Source of the DNA: DASYFG01 sp036498565
Lineage (GTDB): Bacteria; Bacillota; Bacilli; Lactobacillales; Lactobacillaceae
Assembly: GCA_036498565.1 (NCBI GenBank)
Contig: DASYFG010000004.1
Coordinates: 704,380 to 768,379 of the forward strand
Reading direction: 5' to 3'
Length of the DNA stretch: 64,000 bases
This document shows, in pieces, positions 54,576 to 62,640 of the stretch. The notes under the pieces are model-generated. The model worked only from the letters and a program-made list of their open reading frames with translations. It had not been told where the DNA came from and did not search any database. Numbering within the stretch: position 1 is the stretch's first letter; each line of letters starts with the position of its first letter. The translations under genes and the position numbers were made by a program.

Positions 54576-54604
54576 ATTTTACGTTACTAACCGTTGTGTG
54601 TCAA
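54576..54604 (-). promoter_or_regulatory. rplM-rpsI promoter
   Basis: Consensus TTGACA, exactly 17 nt, TAAAAT on the minus strand, consistent with strong constitutive transcription. Confidence 0.85.
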
Positions 54605-54624
54605 GTGTTTTTGCTTGGTAATTC

Positions 54625-54657
54625 AAAAGAAAAAGCAACGCTTTTAACATTGCTTTT
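54625..54657 (-). terminator. terminator after the LCP gene
   Basis: AAAAGCAATG / CGTTGCTTTT with a 7-nt loop and a following TTTTTCTTTT on the minus strand. Confidence 0.7.
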
Positions 54658-54665
54658 ATCCTTCT

Positions 54666-55553
54666 TTATTCAGCCATTGCAGCTGTAATTTCATCATGGA
54701 CACGTTGAATTTCGGTGCTGTCCATTACTTCCATACTTGAGTTATTGATGGTTTGCGTGGTGCCTTGCAAATGATCGCTCTTCATGTTGCCAAATGTGGT
54801 GCGGTATTTCAACGCTAAATTCTTCATTGAATTCACTGAAATATCGGTCAACACGTTTTCTGACAAAGAATTCATCAATTCTGTGTTTAACAACGAATTC
54901 ACGTTCGTGGCCTTTTTAGCAATGGCTGCCAAAATCAAACGTTGCCGTTCTTGACGCCCGTAATCACCACGGGGATCATCATAACGCATCCGAGAGAACT
55001 TCAAAGCCGTTGCCCCGTCCAAATCATAACTTTGTCCCTCGACAAAGCTAGCTCCTTCATACGTGAATGTCAGCGGTGACGTCACTGTCACACCGCCCAC
55101 AGCGTCCACTAATTTTTCAACGCCGCCCATATTAACCAACGCATAACCGTTCAATTTGATATTTAACAAATTCTCGACAGCTGAAACCGCACTATCGGCT
55201 GAGCCATAGGCGTAAGCGGCGTTAATCTTAATCGTGGTGCCGTTATAGTCAATCGCCGTGTCACGAGGAATTGAAATCAAGTAACTTTGCTTAGTCTTTG
55301 GATTAGCAATCGCCACCATCATTGAATCTGTCCGCCCTTTGTAATCACGGCCGAGTTCACCCGTATCTGTTCCCAATAACAAATACGCTACTGGCTTGCC
55401 AGCATTTGTCGCCGTGTCGGATGTTTGGGTTTTGTCAGATGATGTTTGAATTTTAGTGATGGTCGTGTTGAGTTTGTAATAAGCGAAACCGCCTAAACCA
55501 ACCACCGCTAAAAATAAAATACCAATAATGGCCAATACAATTTTCTTAATCAT
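54666..55553 (-). CDS. LytR-CpsA-Psr (LCP) family glycopolymer ligase
   Basis: 295 residues: short cytoplasmic start, one N-terminal span (IVLAIIGILFLAVVGLGGFAYY), then the external LCP domain with YLLLGTDTGELGRDYKGRTDSMMV, SIPRDTAID, and DGATALKFSRMRYDDPRGDYGRQERQ. The Asp/Arg residues bind the polyprenyl-pyrophosphate of the donor. LCP enzymes attach wall teichoic acid or capsule to peptidoglycan, so this is a plausible final step for polymers of the left-hand locus. Ribosome site AAGGGGAAAG. Confidence 0.92.
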   Translation of the reverse strand: MIKKIVLAIIGILFLAVVGLGGFAYYKLNTTITKIQTSSDKTQTSDTATNAGKPVAYLLLGTDTGELGRDYKGRTDSMMVAIANPKTKQSYLISIPRDTAIDYNGTTIKINAAYAYGSADSAVSAVENLLNIKLNGYALVNMGGVEKLVDAVGGVTVTSPLTFTYEGASFVEGQSYDLDGATALKFSRMRYDDPRGDYGRQERQRLILAAIAKKATNVNSLLNTELMNSLSENVLTDISVNSMKNLALKYRTTFGNMKSDHLQGTTQTINNSSMEVMDSTEIQRVHDEITAAMAE

Positions 55554-55607
55554 GGTCTTTCCCCTTATAAATTAGCAATAGACTACCATAAATTTTACCA
55601 AAAGAAA

Positions 55608-55636
55608 AAGGAAATGTTCAAATTGAACATTTCCTT
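55608..55636 (-). terminator. terminator after tRNA-Leu(CAG)
   Basis: AAGGAAATGTTCA / TGAACATTTCCTT followed by TTTCTTTT on the minus strand, just past the tRNA 3' end. Confidence 0.8.
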
Positions 55637-55644
55637 AACTTATC

Positions 55645-55728
55645 TGCCGTTGACAGGAGTCGAACCTGCACGAGGTTGCCCTCACTGCGACCTGAACGCA
55701 GCGCGTCTGCCAATTCCGCCACAACGGC
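55645..55728 (-). tRNA. tRNA-Leu(CAG)
   Basis: 84 nt. Acceptor GCCGTTG pairs with CAACGGC, discriminator A, no encoded CCA. The anticodon arm is CTGCG-TTCAGGT-CGCAG, giving anticodon CAG, and the long variable arm confirms a class II tRNA. The T arm is AGG-TTCGACT-CCT with a two-pair extension. Confidence 0.95.
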
Positions 55729-55766
55729 AACAATGTCCTTAATTATGTCACAGCAACCTAGAAAAA

Positions 55767-56477
55767 TCAATAGCCGCGTTGCAAGGCCAATAACAAAATC
55801 GGCACCATCGTCACGCCGTTATTTAACGCGTGAATCGCAATGCTATATGTTAAATTACCAGTTGTTTTGTACACATAAGCGAGCACCATCCCCATCGAGG
55901 CGTACAGCAAAAAGTTCAAGCCATTCGCCAAATCAGTCGGCAACATAAAACCCATGTGTGGCCAAGCAAACAAAACACCCGACAACACCACATTCGCCCA
56001 CCACCAGCTTTTTTGGAAGAAATACCGCATCACAATCCCACGGAAAATCATTTCTTCCACCACCGGCGCTAGTAGCGTCCCATAAATGACCATCGTGATC
56101 ATCGCCGGACTTAAGTGCACCAAAAACTGATCCACCGCAGCTTGGTTTTCAGAAGAAACCGTCCCCGTCAAATGCGCATTTAACGCCGTGATACTTACCG
56201 ATAACACGAGCAAAATCAACCAAACGCCAATGACGTAACCAAAACGCCGCGCCGGTAACGGCCGCAAGCGAATGCCTTCTTTGCGCAACAAACGATACAC
56301 CAGCCAACCCAATGCTGCATAAACCAGCACAAAGCTAGCGCCACCAACGCTTTGCCAAACCACACCAACATGCGCGAGCGCCGACAACGGCAATAAACTC
56401 GTTGCCACAATTAAACCAAACACCAAGCCAACAAATGTTAAAATCCGATCGCCGATGCCTCTCTCACTAACTCCCAT
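55767..56477 (-). CDS. CPBP-family intramembrane metalloprotease
   Basis: 236 residues with about eight spans. VVEEMIFRGIVMRYFF holds the EExxxR motif; LLFAWPHMGF and NLTYSIAIHALNN supply the other zinc-site His residues. Family members process prenylated or membrane peptides, or confer bacteriocin self-immunity. It starts 6 nt after the HAD gene without a clear ribosome site, so translation may be coupled. Confidence 0.87.
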   Translation of the reverse strand: MGVSERGIGDRILTFVGLVFGLIVATSLLPLSALAHVGVVWQSVGGASFVLVYAALGWLVYRLLRKEGIRLRPLPARRFGYVIGVWLILLVLSVSITALNAHLTGTVSSENQAAVDQFLVHLSPAMITMVIYGTLLAPVVEEMIFRGIVMRYFFQKSWWWANVVLSGVLFAWPHMGFMLPTDLANGLNFLLYASMGMVLAYVYKTTGNLTYSIAIHALNNGVTMVPILLLALQRGY

Positions 56478-56482
56478 ATCTG

Positions 56483-57328
56483 TTAAACCGTCTTTCCGAA
56501 TACATATTCACGAATAAATTCAGCCGTGGCCCCTTCGTTATTGGTCCGAGTCAAAACTAGATTCGCCATCGCTTTAATTTCATCGCGCGCATTCGCCACG
56601 GCAACGCCGGTGCCAGTAGCTAAAATTTGCGCAGCGTCGTTCATGTTGTCACCCATAGCGGCTGTTTCGTCAACCTCAATGTCCAAAACGCCAGCCAACT
56701 CCAAACCAGTCACGCCTTTGTCCACACCCTTCGCGTTAAATTCGACGTAGCGTTCGGAACTAAACGTCAATAGCACGTCATCAGCCAATTTTGCCATCAC
56801 CGCATCAGCAATTTTTTGGCGTGTTTGCGGGTTGGTTGATTCAAAAATCACCTTGATGACTGGCTTTTCGTCACGCAAAAAGTCCCAGTTTTCATCTGGC
56901 ATGATTTCATAAGGTACTTGACGTTCAGCCATGTAAGCCGCGTCACTGGCAGAAATATTGTAAATAAATAGCTTGTCAACGGTATAAACATGCACGTCAA
57001 CCGTGTCATCAACCAAGCCTAAATCAAAAATTTCATGCGCCAAATCAAAATCCAAGCCGTGTTGCATAATGACTTCCGCGGGTTCATTGTCTACGTATTT
57101 GGCAATTGCACCACCATTATATGAGATGACGTATTGTGTTTGACCTGCGCCTCGCAAGCCTAATTCGGCTAGCAAAGGTTCCACTGACAAATACGAACGA
57201 CCCGTGTTAGGCACAAAATAGCCACCTTGCGCGACAAACTCCCGAATCGCCGCAACGTTTTCTGGATGAACCGTGCCATCATTATTGAGTAAAGTTTCAT
57301 CTAAATCTGATAAAATTAGTTTAATCAT
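56483..57328 (-). CDS. Cof-type HAD-superfamily phosphatase
   Basis: 281 residues from the ATG at 57,328. LILSDLDETLLNNDG is the DxDxT nucleophile motif, the C2-type cap follows, and MGDNMNDAAQ closes the active site. Such enzymes dephosphorylate sugar phosphates or flavin-type substrates in the cytosol; the substrate cannot be read from the sequence. Confidence 0.9.
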   Translation of the reverse strand: MIKLILSDLDETLLNNDGTVHPENVAAIREFVAQGGYFVPNTGRSYLSVEPLLAELGLRGAGQTQYVISYNGGAIAKYVDNEPAEVIMQHGLDFDLAHEIFDLGLVDDTVDVHVYTVDKLFIYNISASDAAYMAERQVPYEIMPDENWDFLRDEKPVIKVIFESTNPQTRQKIADAVMAKLADDVLLTFSSERYVEFNAKGVDKGVTGLELAGVLDIEVDETAAMGDNMNDAAQILATGTGVAVANARDEIKAMANLVLTRTNNEGATAEFIREYVFGKTV

Positions 57329-57414
57329 GAACAAATCTCTTTTCTTATTGCTACAGTCTAGTATATACTAAAACGTATCAAAGTTAAAAAACGTTCTTTC
57401 GGAGGAGAATAAAC

Positions 57415-57789
57415 ATGATTAAGGAATTCAAAGAATTTATCGCCCGCGGCAACGTATTGGATTTGGCCGTGGCGGTTATCATCGGTGGTGCGTTCACCAA
57501 GATTGTCAACGCCGTGGTCGTTGATTTGATTAACCCAATCATCAGTTTCTTGACAAACGGCGTACCATTCAAGGATTTGACTTGGACACCCGTTAAAGGT
57601 GTAGACTTCAAGTACGGTGATGTCTTGTCAGTCATCATCACCTTCTTGATTACGGCATTCGTTGTCTTCTTGATTGTCAAAGCTGTTAACAAGTTGATGC
57701 CAAAGCCAGTTGAAGAAGAAACAGCCGAAGAACTCGACGAACAAACAGAATTGTTGAAGGAAATCCGCGACGCTTTGAAGGCGCGCTAA
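57415..57789 (+). CDS. mscL: large-conductance mechanosensitive channel
   Basis: 124 residues. MIKEFKEFIARGNVLDLAVAVIIGGAF is the S1 helix and first span; a second span (SVIITFLITAFVVFLIVKAV) and an acidic C-terminal helix bundle (EETAEELDEQTELLKEIRDAL) follow. It releases solutes under hypo-osmotic shock. GGAGGAG precedes the ATG. Confidence 0.97.
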   Translation: MIKEFKEFIARGNVLDLAVAVIIGGAFTKIVNAVVVDLINPIISFLTNGVPFKDLTWTPVKGVDFKYGDVLSVIITFLITAFVVFLIVKAVNKLMPKPVEEETAEELDEQTELLKEIRDALKAR

Positions 57790-57803
57790 TTCCCGAACAT
57801 CCC

Positions 57804-57833
57804 AAACCAGAATTTGAAGATTCTGGTTTTTTT
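57804..57833 (+). terminator. terminator after mscL
   Basis: AACCAGAAT / ATTCTGGTT around a short loop with seven T following. Confidence 0.75.
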
Positions 57834-57872
57834 GTGGCGTAAAATTAAATTTGAAAAAAGATTATTTGTCAC

Positions 57873-57901
57873 TTGTTTGCCGGGTCGTTTTTGCGTAAAA
57901 T
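57873..57901 (+). promoter_or_regulatory. promoter of the deoxynucleoside kinase gene
   Basis: TTGTTT, 17 nt, TAAAAT, ending 30 nt before the start codon. Confidence 0.6.
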
Positions 57902-57930
57902 GGTAATCAGTTAACATAGAGGAGGCTGTC

Positions 57931-58563
57931 ATGGTGATTATCACAGCAGGCATGATTGGCGTGGGCAAGACCACACTGACAAAATTGATCGCAGATCATT
58001 TAGGAACACAAGCATTTTACGAACCGGTTGGTGATAACCCCGTTTTGCCACTCTTCTATTCTGATCCTAAACAGTATGCATTTTTGTTGCAAATTTTCTT
58101 TTTGAACCGCCGTTTTGACATGATCAAACAAGCTTTGGTCGATGACAATAACGTATTAGATCGTTCAATTTATGAAGATGCCTTGTTTACGGAAGAAAAT
58201 TACAAAGACGGCAACATTTCCGAACAAGAATGGCTCGTTTATCAAGATTTGCTCAACAACATGATGGGTGAATTACAAAACATGCCCAAAAAAGCACCCG
58301 ATTTGATGGTGTACGCGGAAGCTGACTTTGAAACAATTTTGTACCGCATCAAAAAGCGCGGCCGCGACTATGAACAATTTGACGGCAACGACGAATTGCG
58401 CGACTACTACCACAAAATGTGGTCGGCTTACCAAAACTGGTTTGAACAATATGACGCTAGTCCCAAGTTGAAATTGAATTTGCAGGAAATGGATTTGGAA
58501 GATCCTGCTAATCAACAAGCTGTTTTGGATTTGATTGACGCTGAATTAGCTAAATTACGCTAA
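57931..58563 (+). CDS. deoxynucleoside kinase (dAK/dGK type)
   Basis: 210 residues. P-loop AGMIGVGKTTLTK, the substrate motif VLDRSIYEDALFTEENY (DRS), and the lid IKKRGRDYEQ. It phosphorylates deoxyadenosine, deoxyguanosine or deoxycytidine from salvage, which is typical of lactobacilli where two such genes often occur. GAGGAGG lies 5 nt before the ATG. Confidence 0.92.
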   Translation: MVIITAGMIGVGKTTLTKLIADHLGTQAFYEPVGDNPVLPLFYSDPKQYAFLLQIFFLNRRFDMIKQALVDDNNVLDRSIYEDALFTEENYKDGNISEQEWLVYQDLLNNMMGELQNMPKKAPDLMVYAEADFETILYRIKKRGRDYEQFDGNDELRDYYHKMWSAYQNWFEQYDASPKLKLNLQEMDLEDPANQQAVLDLIDAELAKLR

Positions 58564-58564
58564 T

Positions 58565-58595
58565 AAAAAAGCTTGCCAATTGGCAAGCTTTTTTT
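58565..58595 (+). terminator. terminator after the deoxynucleoside kinase gene
   Basis: AAAGCTTGCCA / TGGCAAGCTTT with T runs on both strands; it can also serve the converging carbonic anhydrase gene. Confidence 0.85.
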
Positions 58596-58602
58596 GTACA
58601 CC

Positions 58603-59232
58603 TTATCCCGGTTTAACAATGCTACGTTCAAATGTTGGTTGAATATCACGGTTATTACGCGGATAAATTTCGTGGAAGCGATCCAACTGCGCTTGACTCA
58701 ACGTCAACGGTGCTGGCAAAATGTACCATTCCACATTTTCTGACAAAGGTGGTGTCGTCAACGACCCCAAATAGTGGTAGTAAGCCAAATCATTTGGCAC
58801 CAATTGCAACAAATCAAACGTAAATTCGGCATCATCGCCCAAGTGATCCAAGACTTTATCAAATGCCGCATTCGCTGCGCCAACTTGGAAAAAGACGGCG
58901 ACAACAGCGAAACTACCCACTTTTCGTTTGTGCACTAAATGCAATTCTGCATCATAATGCACATCATCAATCGTGTGTTCCGCCGGTGCGTGGAAATGGA
59001 ATTGTTGTAATTCAAACAAACGGTGGTTAATCAACGCTGTTCCCGTCAATTCCCCTTGAATGCCCATGCCAGTGTCGACCACTTTGCGCGCCTGACCACT
59101 GTATTGCAAATTCATCGCGCCCAACGATGAATCTGAAATAATATCTTTGGTCTGAATCGCGATTGGCGATTGGCGTTCCCGCATTTGAAAAGGCCATGTT
59201 TCTTGGTGATCAAAATCAAACTTCGTAACCAT
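58603..59232 (-). CDS. alpha-class carbonic anhydrase without signal peptide
   Basis: 209 residues. RQSPIAI, QFHFHAPAEH (zinc ligands His79 and His81), AELHLVH (His98) and YLGSLTTPPLSENVEW with the Thr gate are all alpha-class hallmarks. Most bacterial alpha enzymes are exported, but this one begins directly with the mature fold and has no signal segment. It interconverts CO2 and bicarbonate, here probably to feed carboxylations in the cytosol. Its start overlaps the pepV stop (TAATG). Confidence 0.92.
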   Translation of the reverse strand: MVTKFDFDHQETWPFQMRERQSPIAIQTKDIISDSSLGAMNLQYSGQARKVVDTGMGIQGELTGTALINHRLFELQQFHFHAPAEHTIDDVHYDAELHLVHKRKVGSFAVVAVFFQVGAANAAFDKVLDHLGDDAEFTFDLLQLVPNDLAYYHYLGSLTTPPLSENVEWYILPAPLTLSQAQLDRFHEIYPRNNRDIQPTFERSIVKPG

Positions 59233-60653
59233 TAGTCCAAATTCCCCAATTCTGCAATTGCTTGGGCGTAAATTGAAATTGAGCGAACCAAGTCATCCAC
59301 TAAGGCAAATTCATTAACTTGGTGCATCGTGTCAGGTGAATCTGGGAACAAAGCCCCAAACGCCACACCGCGCGTCATCAAACGCCCATATGTGCCACCA
59401 CCAATAACCTGGTCATGCGCTGGCAAACCGGTTTGTTCGTGGTAAATGTTCAACAACGTCTTCACCAACGCATCATCTGGTGAAACATAATGTGGTTCTT
59501 GCGTGTGGGGTTGTTGTTCAGGCACAACTGTCCAACCATTCAAATTCGCAATCAAACCAGCTTCAATATCAGCTGGCGTAATGCCCTTAGGGAAACGGAA
59601 GTTCGTGTTAATCAAACTTTCCCCACCGTCAACAAACTTTTGAATGCCGATGTTCAAGCTCAACTTGCCCATCACATCATCTTCAAAGGCAATGCCGAGT
59701 TTGTCAGCAAATGGTGTGTCGTGCAAAGCGCCACCCAAGTAGCCCAAAAATGCGGCTGCGTTGCCACCAAAATTGAATTGTGACAAGAAGTTAGCTAAGT
59801 AAGTCCCGGCATTAACACCCGTTTCAGGCATCGCACCGTGCACTTGCTTACCATGCAATTCCAATTTGATTGCGCCAGCTTCATCAACTTCGGCATTTCC
59901 GCTCAAAGTCTCATGCGCATTCAAGAACTTTTCAAATTCAACAGCGATTCGGTCAACTGGTGTGCCGGTCACAATCGCCCGTGCTACACCAGGCACCATG
60001 TTCAAACGAATACCCGCATCAAAGTTAACCAGTGTCAAATCACCACTGTTGTCACCCGTGAAGTTAATTTGGAACGTCACGTTACCTTTTTCACCGTTAA
60101 TAATTGGGTATTCGGCATCCGGTGAGAAGCCCATCAAGGGTTGCTTTTCAACTTCAAAGTAACGATCCATGTCTGACCAACCAGATTCTTCATCCGTTCC
60201 AATGATCAAACGCACGCGGTGCTTCAAAGGAATTTGCAAATCACGAATGGTCTTCAAGGCATAGTAACCAGCCAAAGTTGGGCCTTTGTCATCACTGGCA
60301 CCACGCGCAATCACTTTGCCGTCTTCAATCACTGGTGTGAACGGATCTGTTGCCCAACCTTCACCAGGTCCCACAACGTCAACGTGCCCAAGCAAAGCAA
60401 TATGGTCGTCGTCAGCACCTTCAGGTGCATATTCAATGTAACCGACTAAATTATCAATGTTGGTGGTCTCAAAACCATCGCGTTCGGCAATCGCCAGTGC
60501 CGCTTCCAAAGCCGCCTTTGGCCCTGGTCCAACTGGTGCATCCGTTGTGGCCGCCGCATCATCACGCACACTTGGTACGCTCAACAATGTTTGCAAGTCT
60601 GCCAAAAACGCGTCTTGACGCGCCGCAGCTTCTGCTTTCCAATCAATCGTCAT
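59232..60653 (-). CDS. pepV: dipeptidase PepV
   Basis: 473 residues from the ATG at 60,653 with GAGGT ahead; an ORF extension to 60,737 runs into the deoR terminator and is rejected. LLGHVDVVGPGEGWATDPF, GASDDKGPTLAGYYALK, GTDEESGWSDM and the late GGGTYGRLM give the co-catalytic zinc M20 pattern with a lid domain. It hydrolyses Xaa-dipeptides, including carnosine-like ones, in the cytosol and supplies amino acids. Confidence 0.95.
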   Translation of the reverse strand: MTIDWKAEAAARQDAFLADLQTLLSVPSVRDDAAATTDAPVGPGPKAALEAALAIAERDGFETTNIDNLVGYIEYAPEGADDDHIALLGHVDVVGPGEGWATDPFTPVIEDGKVIARGASDDKGPTLAGYYALKTIRDLQIPLKHRVRLIIGTDEESGWSDMDRYFEVEKQPLMGFSPDAEYPIINGEKGNVTFQINFTGDNSGDLTLVNFDAGIRLNMVPGVARAIVTGTPVDRIAVEFEKFLNAHETLSGNAEVDEAGAIKLELHGKQVHGAMPETGVNAGTYLANFLSQFNFGGNAAAFLGYLGGALHDTPFADKLGIAFEDDVMGKLSLNIGIQKFVDGGESLINTNFRFPKGITPADIEAGLIANLNGWTVVPEQQPHTQEPHYVSPDDALVKTLLNIYHEQTGLPAHDQVIGGGTYGRLMTRGVAFGALFPDSPDTMHQVNEFALVDDLVRSISIYAQAIAELGNLD

Positions 60654-60701
60654 AAGTTCATACCTCATTTCTATTGTCCTTATTATACCGCTTACACCAA
60701 A

Positions 60702-60730
60702 ATAAAAACACCCATAACTGGGTGTTTTAT
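60702..60730 (-). terminator. terminator after the deoR gene
   Basis: AAAACACCC / GGGTGTTTT around a six-base loop, followed by TATTTT on the minus strand; it overlaps the stop codon. Confidence 0.8.
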
Positions 60731-61473
60731 TGGGCAACTTCCGTCACTGCAATGTTATTTTCTGCCAAAAATACGAGCGCATCAGCGTTTGCACCGGTGT
60801 TGGTAATCACGGCATTCACTTGATTTAATGGCACCACAGTCGTCGTCCCTTCGGCATCAAATTTGTCCGCATCGGCTAAAATATAGACCGACTGCGCGTG
60901 TTCAGCCATGAGCGAAGCAATTTCCACTTGAGAAAAATCGTTACACGTAAAACCAAGTCGCTGTGAGAAACCGTTAGCGCCGATAAACGCTTTTTGCACG
61001 GCAATTTTATTCAAAATATATTTGGCCATTGGTCCGCCAAACGTCTGCGAATGCCGCTGCAACGTGCCACCAATCAGCGTCACTTGCAAACCCGGCGCAT
61101 CAACCAAAATATTGGCAATATACAAAGAATTGGTGATCACATGCACGCCTTGCTTTGTCAATAATTCTTTGGCAAAAACCGCGTTGGTAGAACCCGCATC
61201 AACCAAAATCGTATCACCAGATTGAACAAGATTAGCGGCCGCTTTAGCAATCGCTAGTTTCGCCAAATAATGTTTGGCCATCTTAGCTTCCATGGAATCA
61301 GCATTCAAAAGCGTCACGCCGCCGTGAGTGCGCTTAAGCAAATGATCATTTTCCAGCGCCGTCAAATCTTTACGAATCGTCACCTCCGAAACGCCTAAAC
61401 GTTCCGATAAATCTTTGACCGTAATATCCGGCTCGTCGGCCACATATTCTAAAATTTTATATTGTCGAGTCAT
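60727..61473 (-). CDS. DeoR/GlpR-family transcriptional regulator
   Basis: 248 residues. The N-terminal winged helix shows ITVKDLSERLGVSEVTIRKDLTALE and the family signature LLKRTHGGV; the C-terminal sugar-phosphate sensor has VDAGSTNAVFAKEL and ITNSLYIANIL. It likely senses a phosphorylated sugar and controls itself and the adjacent oxidoreductase gene through the repeated element at 61,491 and 62,580. Confidence 0.92.
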   Translation of the reverse strand: MTRQYKILEYVADEPDITVKDLSERLGVSEVTIRKDLTALENDHLLKRTHGGVTLLNADSMEAKMAKHYLAKLAIAKAAANLVQSGDTILVDAGSTNAVFAKELLTKQGVHVITNSLYIANILVDAPGLQVTLIGGTLQRHSQTFGGPMAKYILNKIAVQKAFIGANGFSQRLGFTCNDFSQVEIASLMAEHAQSVYILADADKFDAEGTTTVVPLNQVNAVITNTGANADALVFLAENNIAVTEVAQ

Positions 61474-61490
61474 AATTTGGCTTCCTTGAC

Positions 61491-61507
61491 TTTCATTTGA
61501 AACCTAT
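61491..61507 (-). promoter_or_regulatory. putative DeoR-family operator 1 (autoregulation)
   Basis: ATAGGTTTCAAATGAAA on the minus strand, with the dyad TTTCA-AA-TGAAA. It overlaps the end of the -10 box and the expected transcription start of deoR. The same 17 bases recur at 62,580. Confidence 0.65.
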
Positions 61508-61535
61508 TATACGCAATCAGTTAATTTAACGTCAA
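61506..61535 (-). promoter_or_regulatory. deoR promoter
   Basis: TTGACG, 18 nt, TATAAT on the minus strand; the -35 lies in the last codons of the upstream oxidoreductase gene. Confidence 0.75.
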
Positions 61536-62570
61536 TACATGCGGACCGTTTTGCGTGAATCCGCCCGCCAAAATTTCAATCACCGTGACCATTTCATCAT
61601 CACTCACCAACTTTGGCGCCCCGTTGACTAAGGTGTCATAGACCGCATCGTAAACCCGGCCGTAATCACCATTAATTGTCGGCATAATTTTTTCCAAGCG
61701 ATCACCATTTTGGTTCAAATACGTTAATTGACCAAAATCTTGCGGCGCATCTTCTCCAAAACCAGCCGTTCCTGGCATGATGCCAGCTTTCAAATCATAT
61801 TCTTGTTGGTCAATGTTGTATTTGATATACGTCCCTTTTGTCCCGTGCAAAACCCACTTTGGATAGTGCACCAATGCCGTTTCCGTGGCTTGCACCGTGG
61901 CTTTGAACGCATCATCATAGTGCAAGCCCACTTCGAATTGGTCATCGGCGCCATTTGCCAAATCACGCACCGAGCGGACATCATAACTAACCTGTTTTGG
62001 TCGCCCAAATAACGCCACAATTTGATCCACCAAATGCACACCGTGTCCAAATAAATTCCCATTGATTGGCGTTGTCGCTGCGGTAGCATCATTTGGTCGG
62101 AAATGATCCATGTGCAACTCCAACTCAACTGGACGGCCGACATAGCCCGTTTTAAGCACATGTTGCAAGGTCAAATAATCACTGTCAAAACGCCGATTTT
62201 GGAACGGCATCACAAACAAATCACGTTCGCGCGCCAAATCCACCAATTCTTGAGCTTGCGCCAACGTTTCTGTCATCGGTTTGTCGACCAATACGTTTTT
62301 GCCACCTAACAATAGCGTTTTTACGGTTTCATAATGCGCCGTTGCGGGCGTCACAACCACCGCCACGTCGATTTGATCATCATTAATAATATCTTCAATG
62401 TCAGTTGAAAAAATCGTCCCAGTGGCTTCTAAGCCCGCTTGTTCAACCGGTCGTTTGCCCAAAGTCGGCGTTACTACCCGCCCAACTTTAATCTCCTCGC
62501 GCAAAGCGACATAAGGCAGATGATAACGATTAGTACTCTTCCCAAATCCTACATAAGCAATATTTAACAT
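61521..62570 (-). CDS. Gfo/Idh/MocA-family oxidoreductase
   Basis: 349 residues from the ATG at 62,570 (AAAGG 7 nt ahead). An ATG at 62,585 lies within the operator and is less likely. NIAYVGFGKSTNRYHLPYV is the dinucleotide-binding loop; VLVDKPMTETLAQAQELVD carries the EKP-like motif with Asp in place of Glu. Family members oxidise sugars or polyols with NAD(P); the scyllo-inositol/YrbE-like type is possible. Control by the neighbouring DeoR protein is inferred from the shared operator. Confidence 0.88.
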   Translation of the reverse strand: MLNIAYVGFGKSTNRYHLPYVALREEIKVGRVVTPTLGKRPVEQAGLEATGTIFSTDIEDIINDDQIDVAVVVTPATAHYETVKTLLLGGKNVLVDKPMTETLAQAQELVDLARERDLFVMPFQNRRFDSDYLTLQHVLKTGYVGRPVELELHMDHFRPNDATAATTPINGNLFGHGVHLVDQIVALFGRPKQVSYDVRSVRDLANGADDQFEVGLHYDDAFKATVQATETALVHYPKWVLHGTKGTYIKYNIDQQEYDLKAGIMPGTAGFGEDAPQDFGQLTYLNQNGDRLEKIMPTINGDYGRVYDAVYDTLVNGAPKLVSDDEMVTVIEILAGGFTQNGPHVLTLN

Positions 62571-62579
62571 AAAGAAACC

Positions 62580-62596
62580 TTTCATTTGAAACCTAT
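62580..62596 (-). promoter_or_regulatory. putative DeoR-family operator 2
   Basis: Identical 17-bp copy of operator 1 (ATAGGTTTCAAATGAAA), 15 nt after the -10 box and just ahead of the oxidoreductase ribosome site. Confidence 0.65.
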
Positions 62597-62611
62597 ATAT
62601 TTACAAACAAA

Positions 62612-62640
62612 ATAATAACAAACAAAAAATAAATTGTCAA
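62612..62640 (-). promoter_or_regulatory. oxidoreductase promoter
   Basis: Consensus TTGACA, 17 nt, TATTAT on the minus strand; the -35 overlaps the stop codon of the gene at 62,637. Confidence 0.8.

Noticed and set aside
57384..57692. 102-residue minus-strand ORF opposite mscL
   Set aside because: The mscL product is unmistakable and the antisense frame has no ribosome site.
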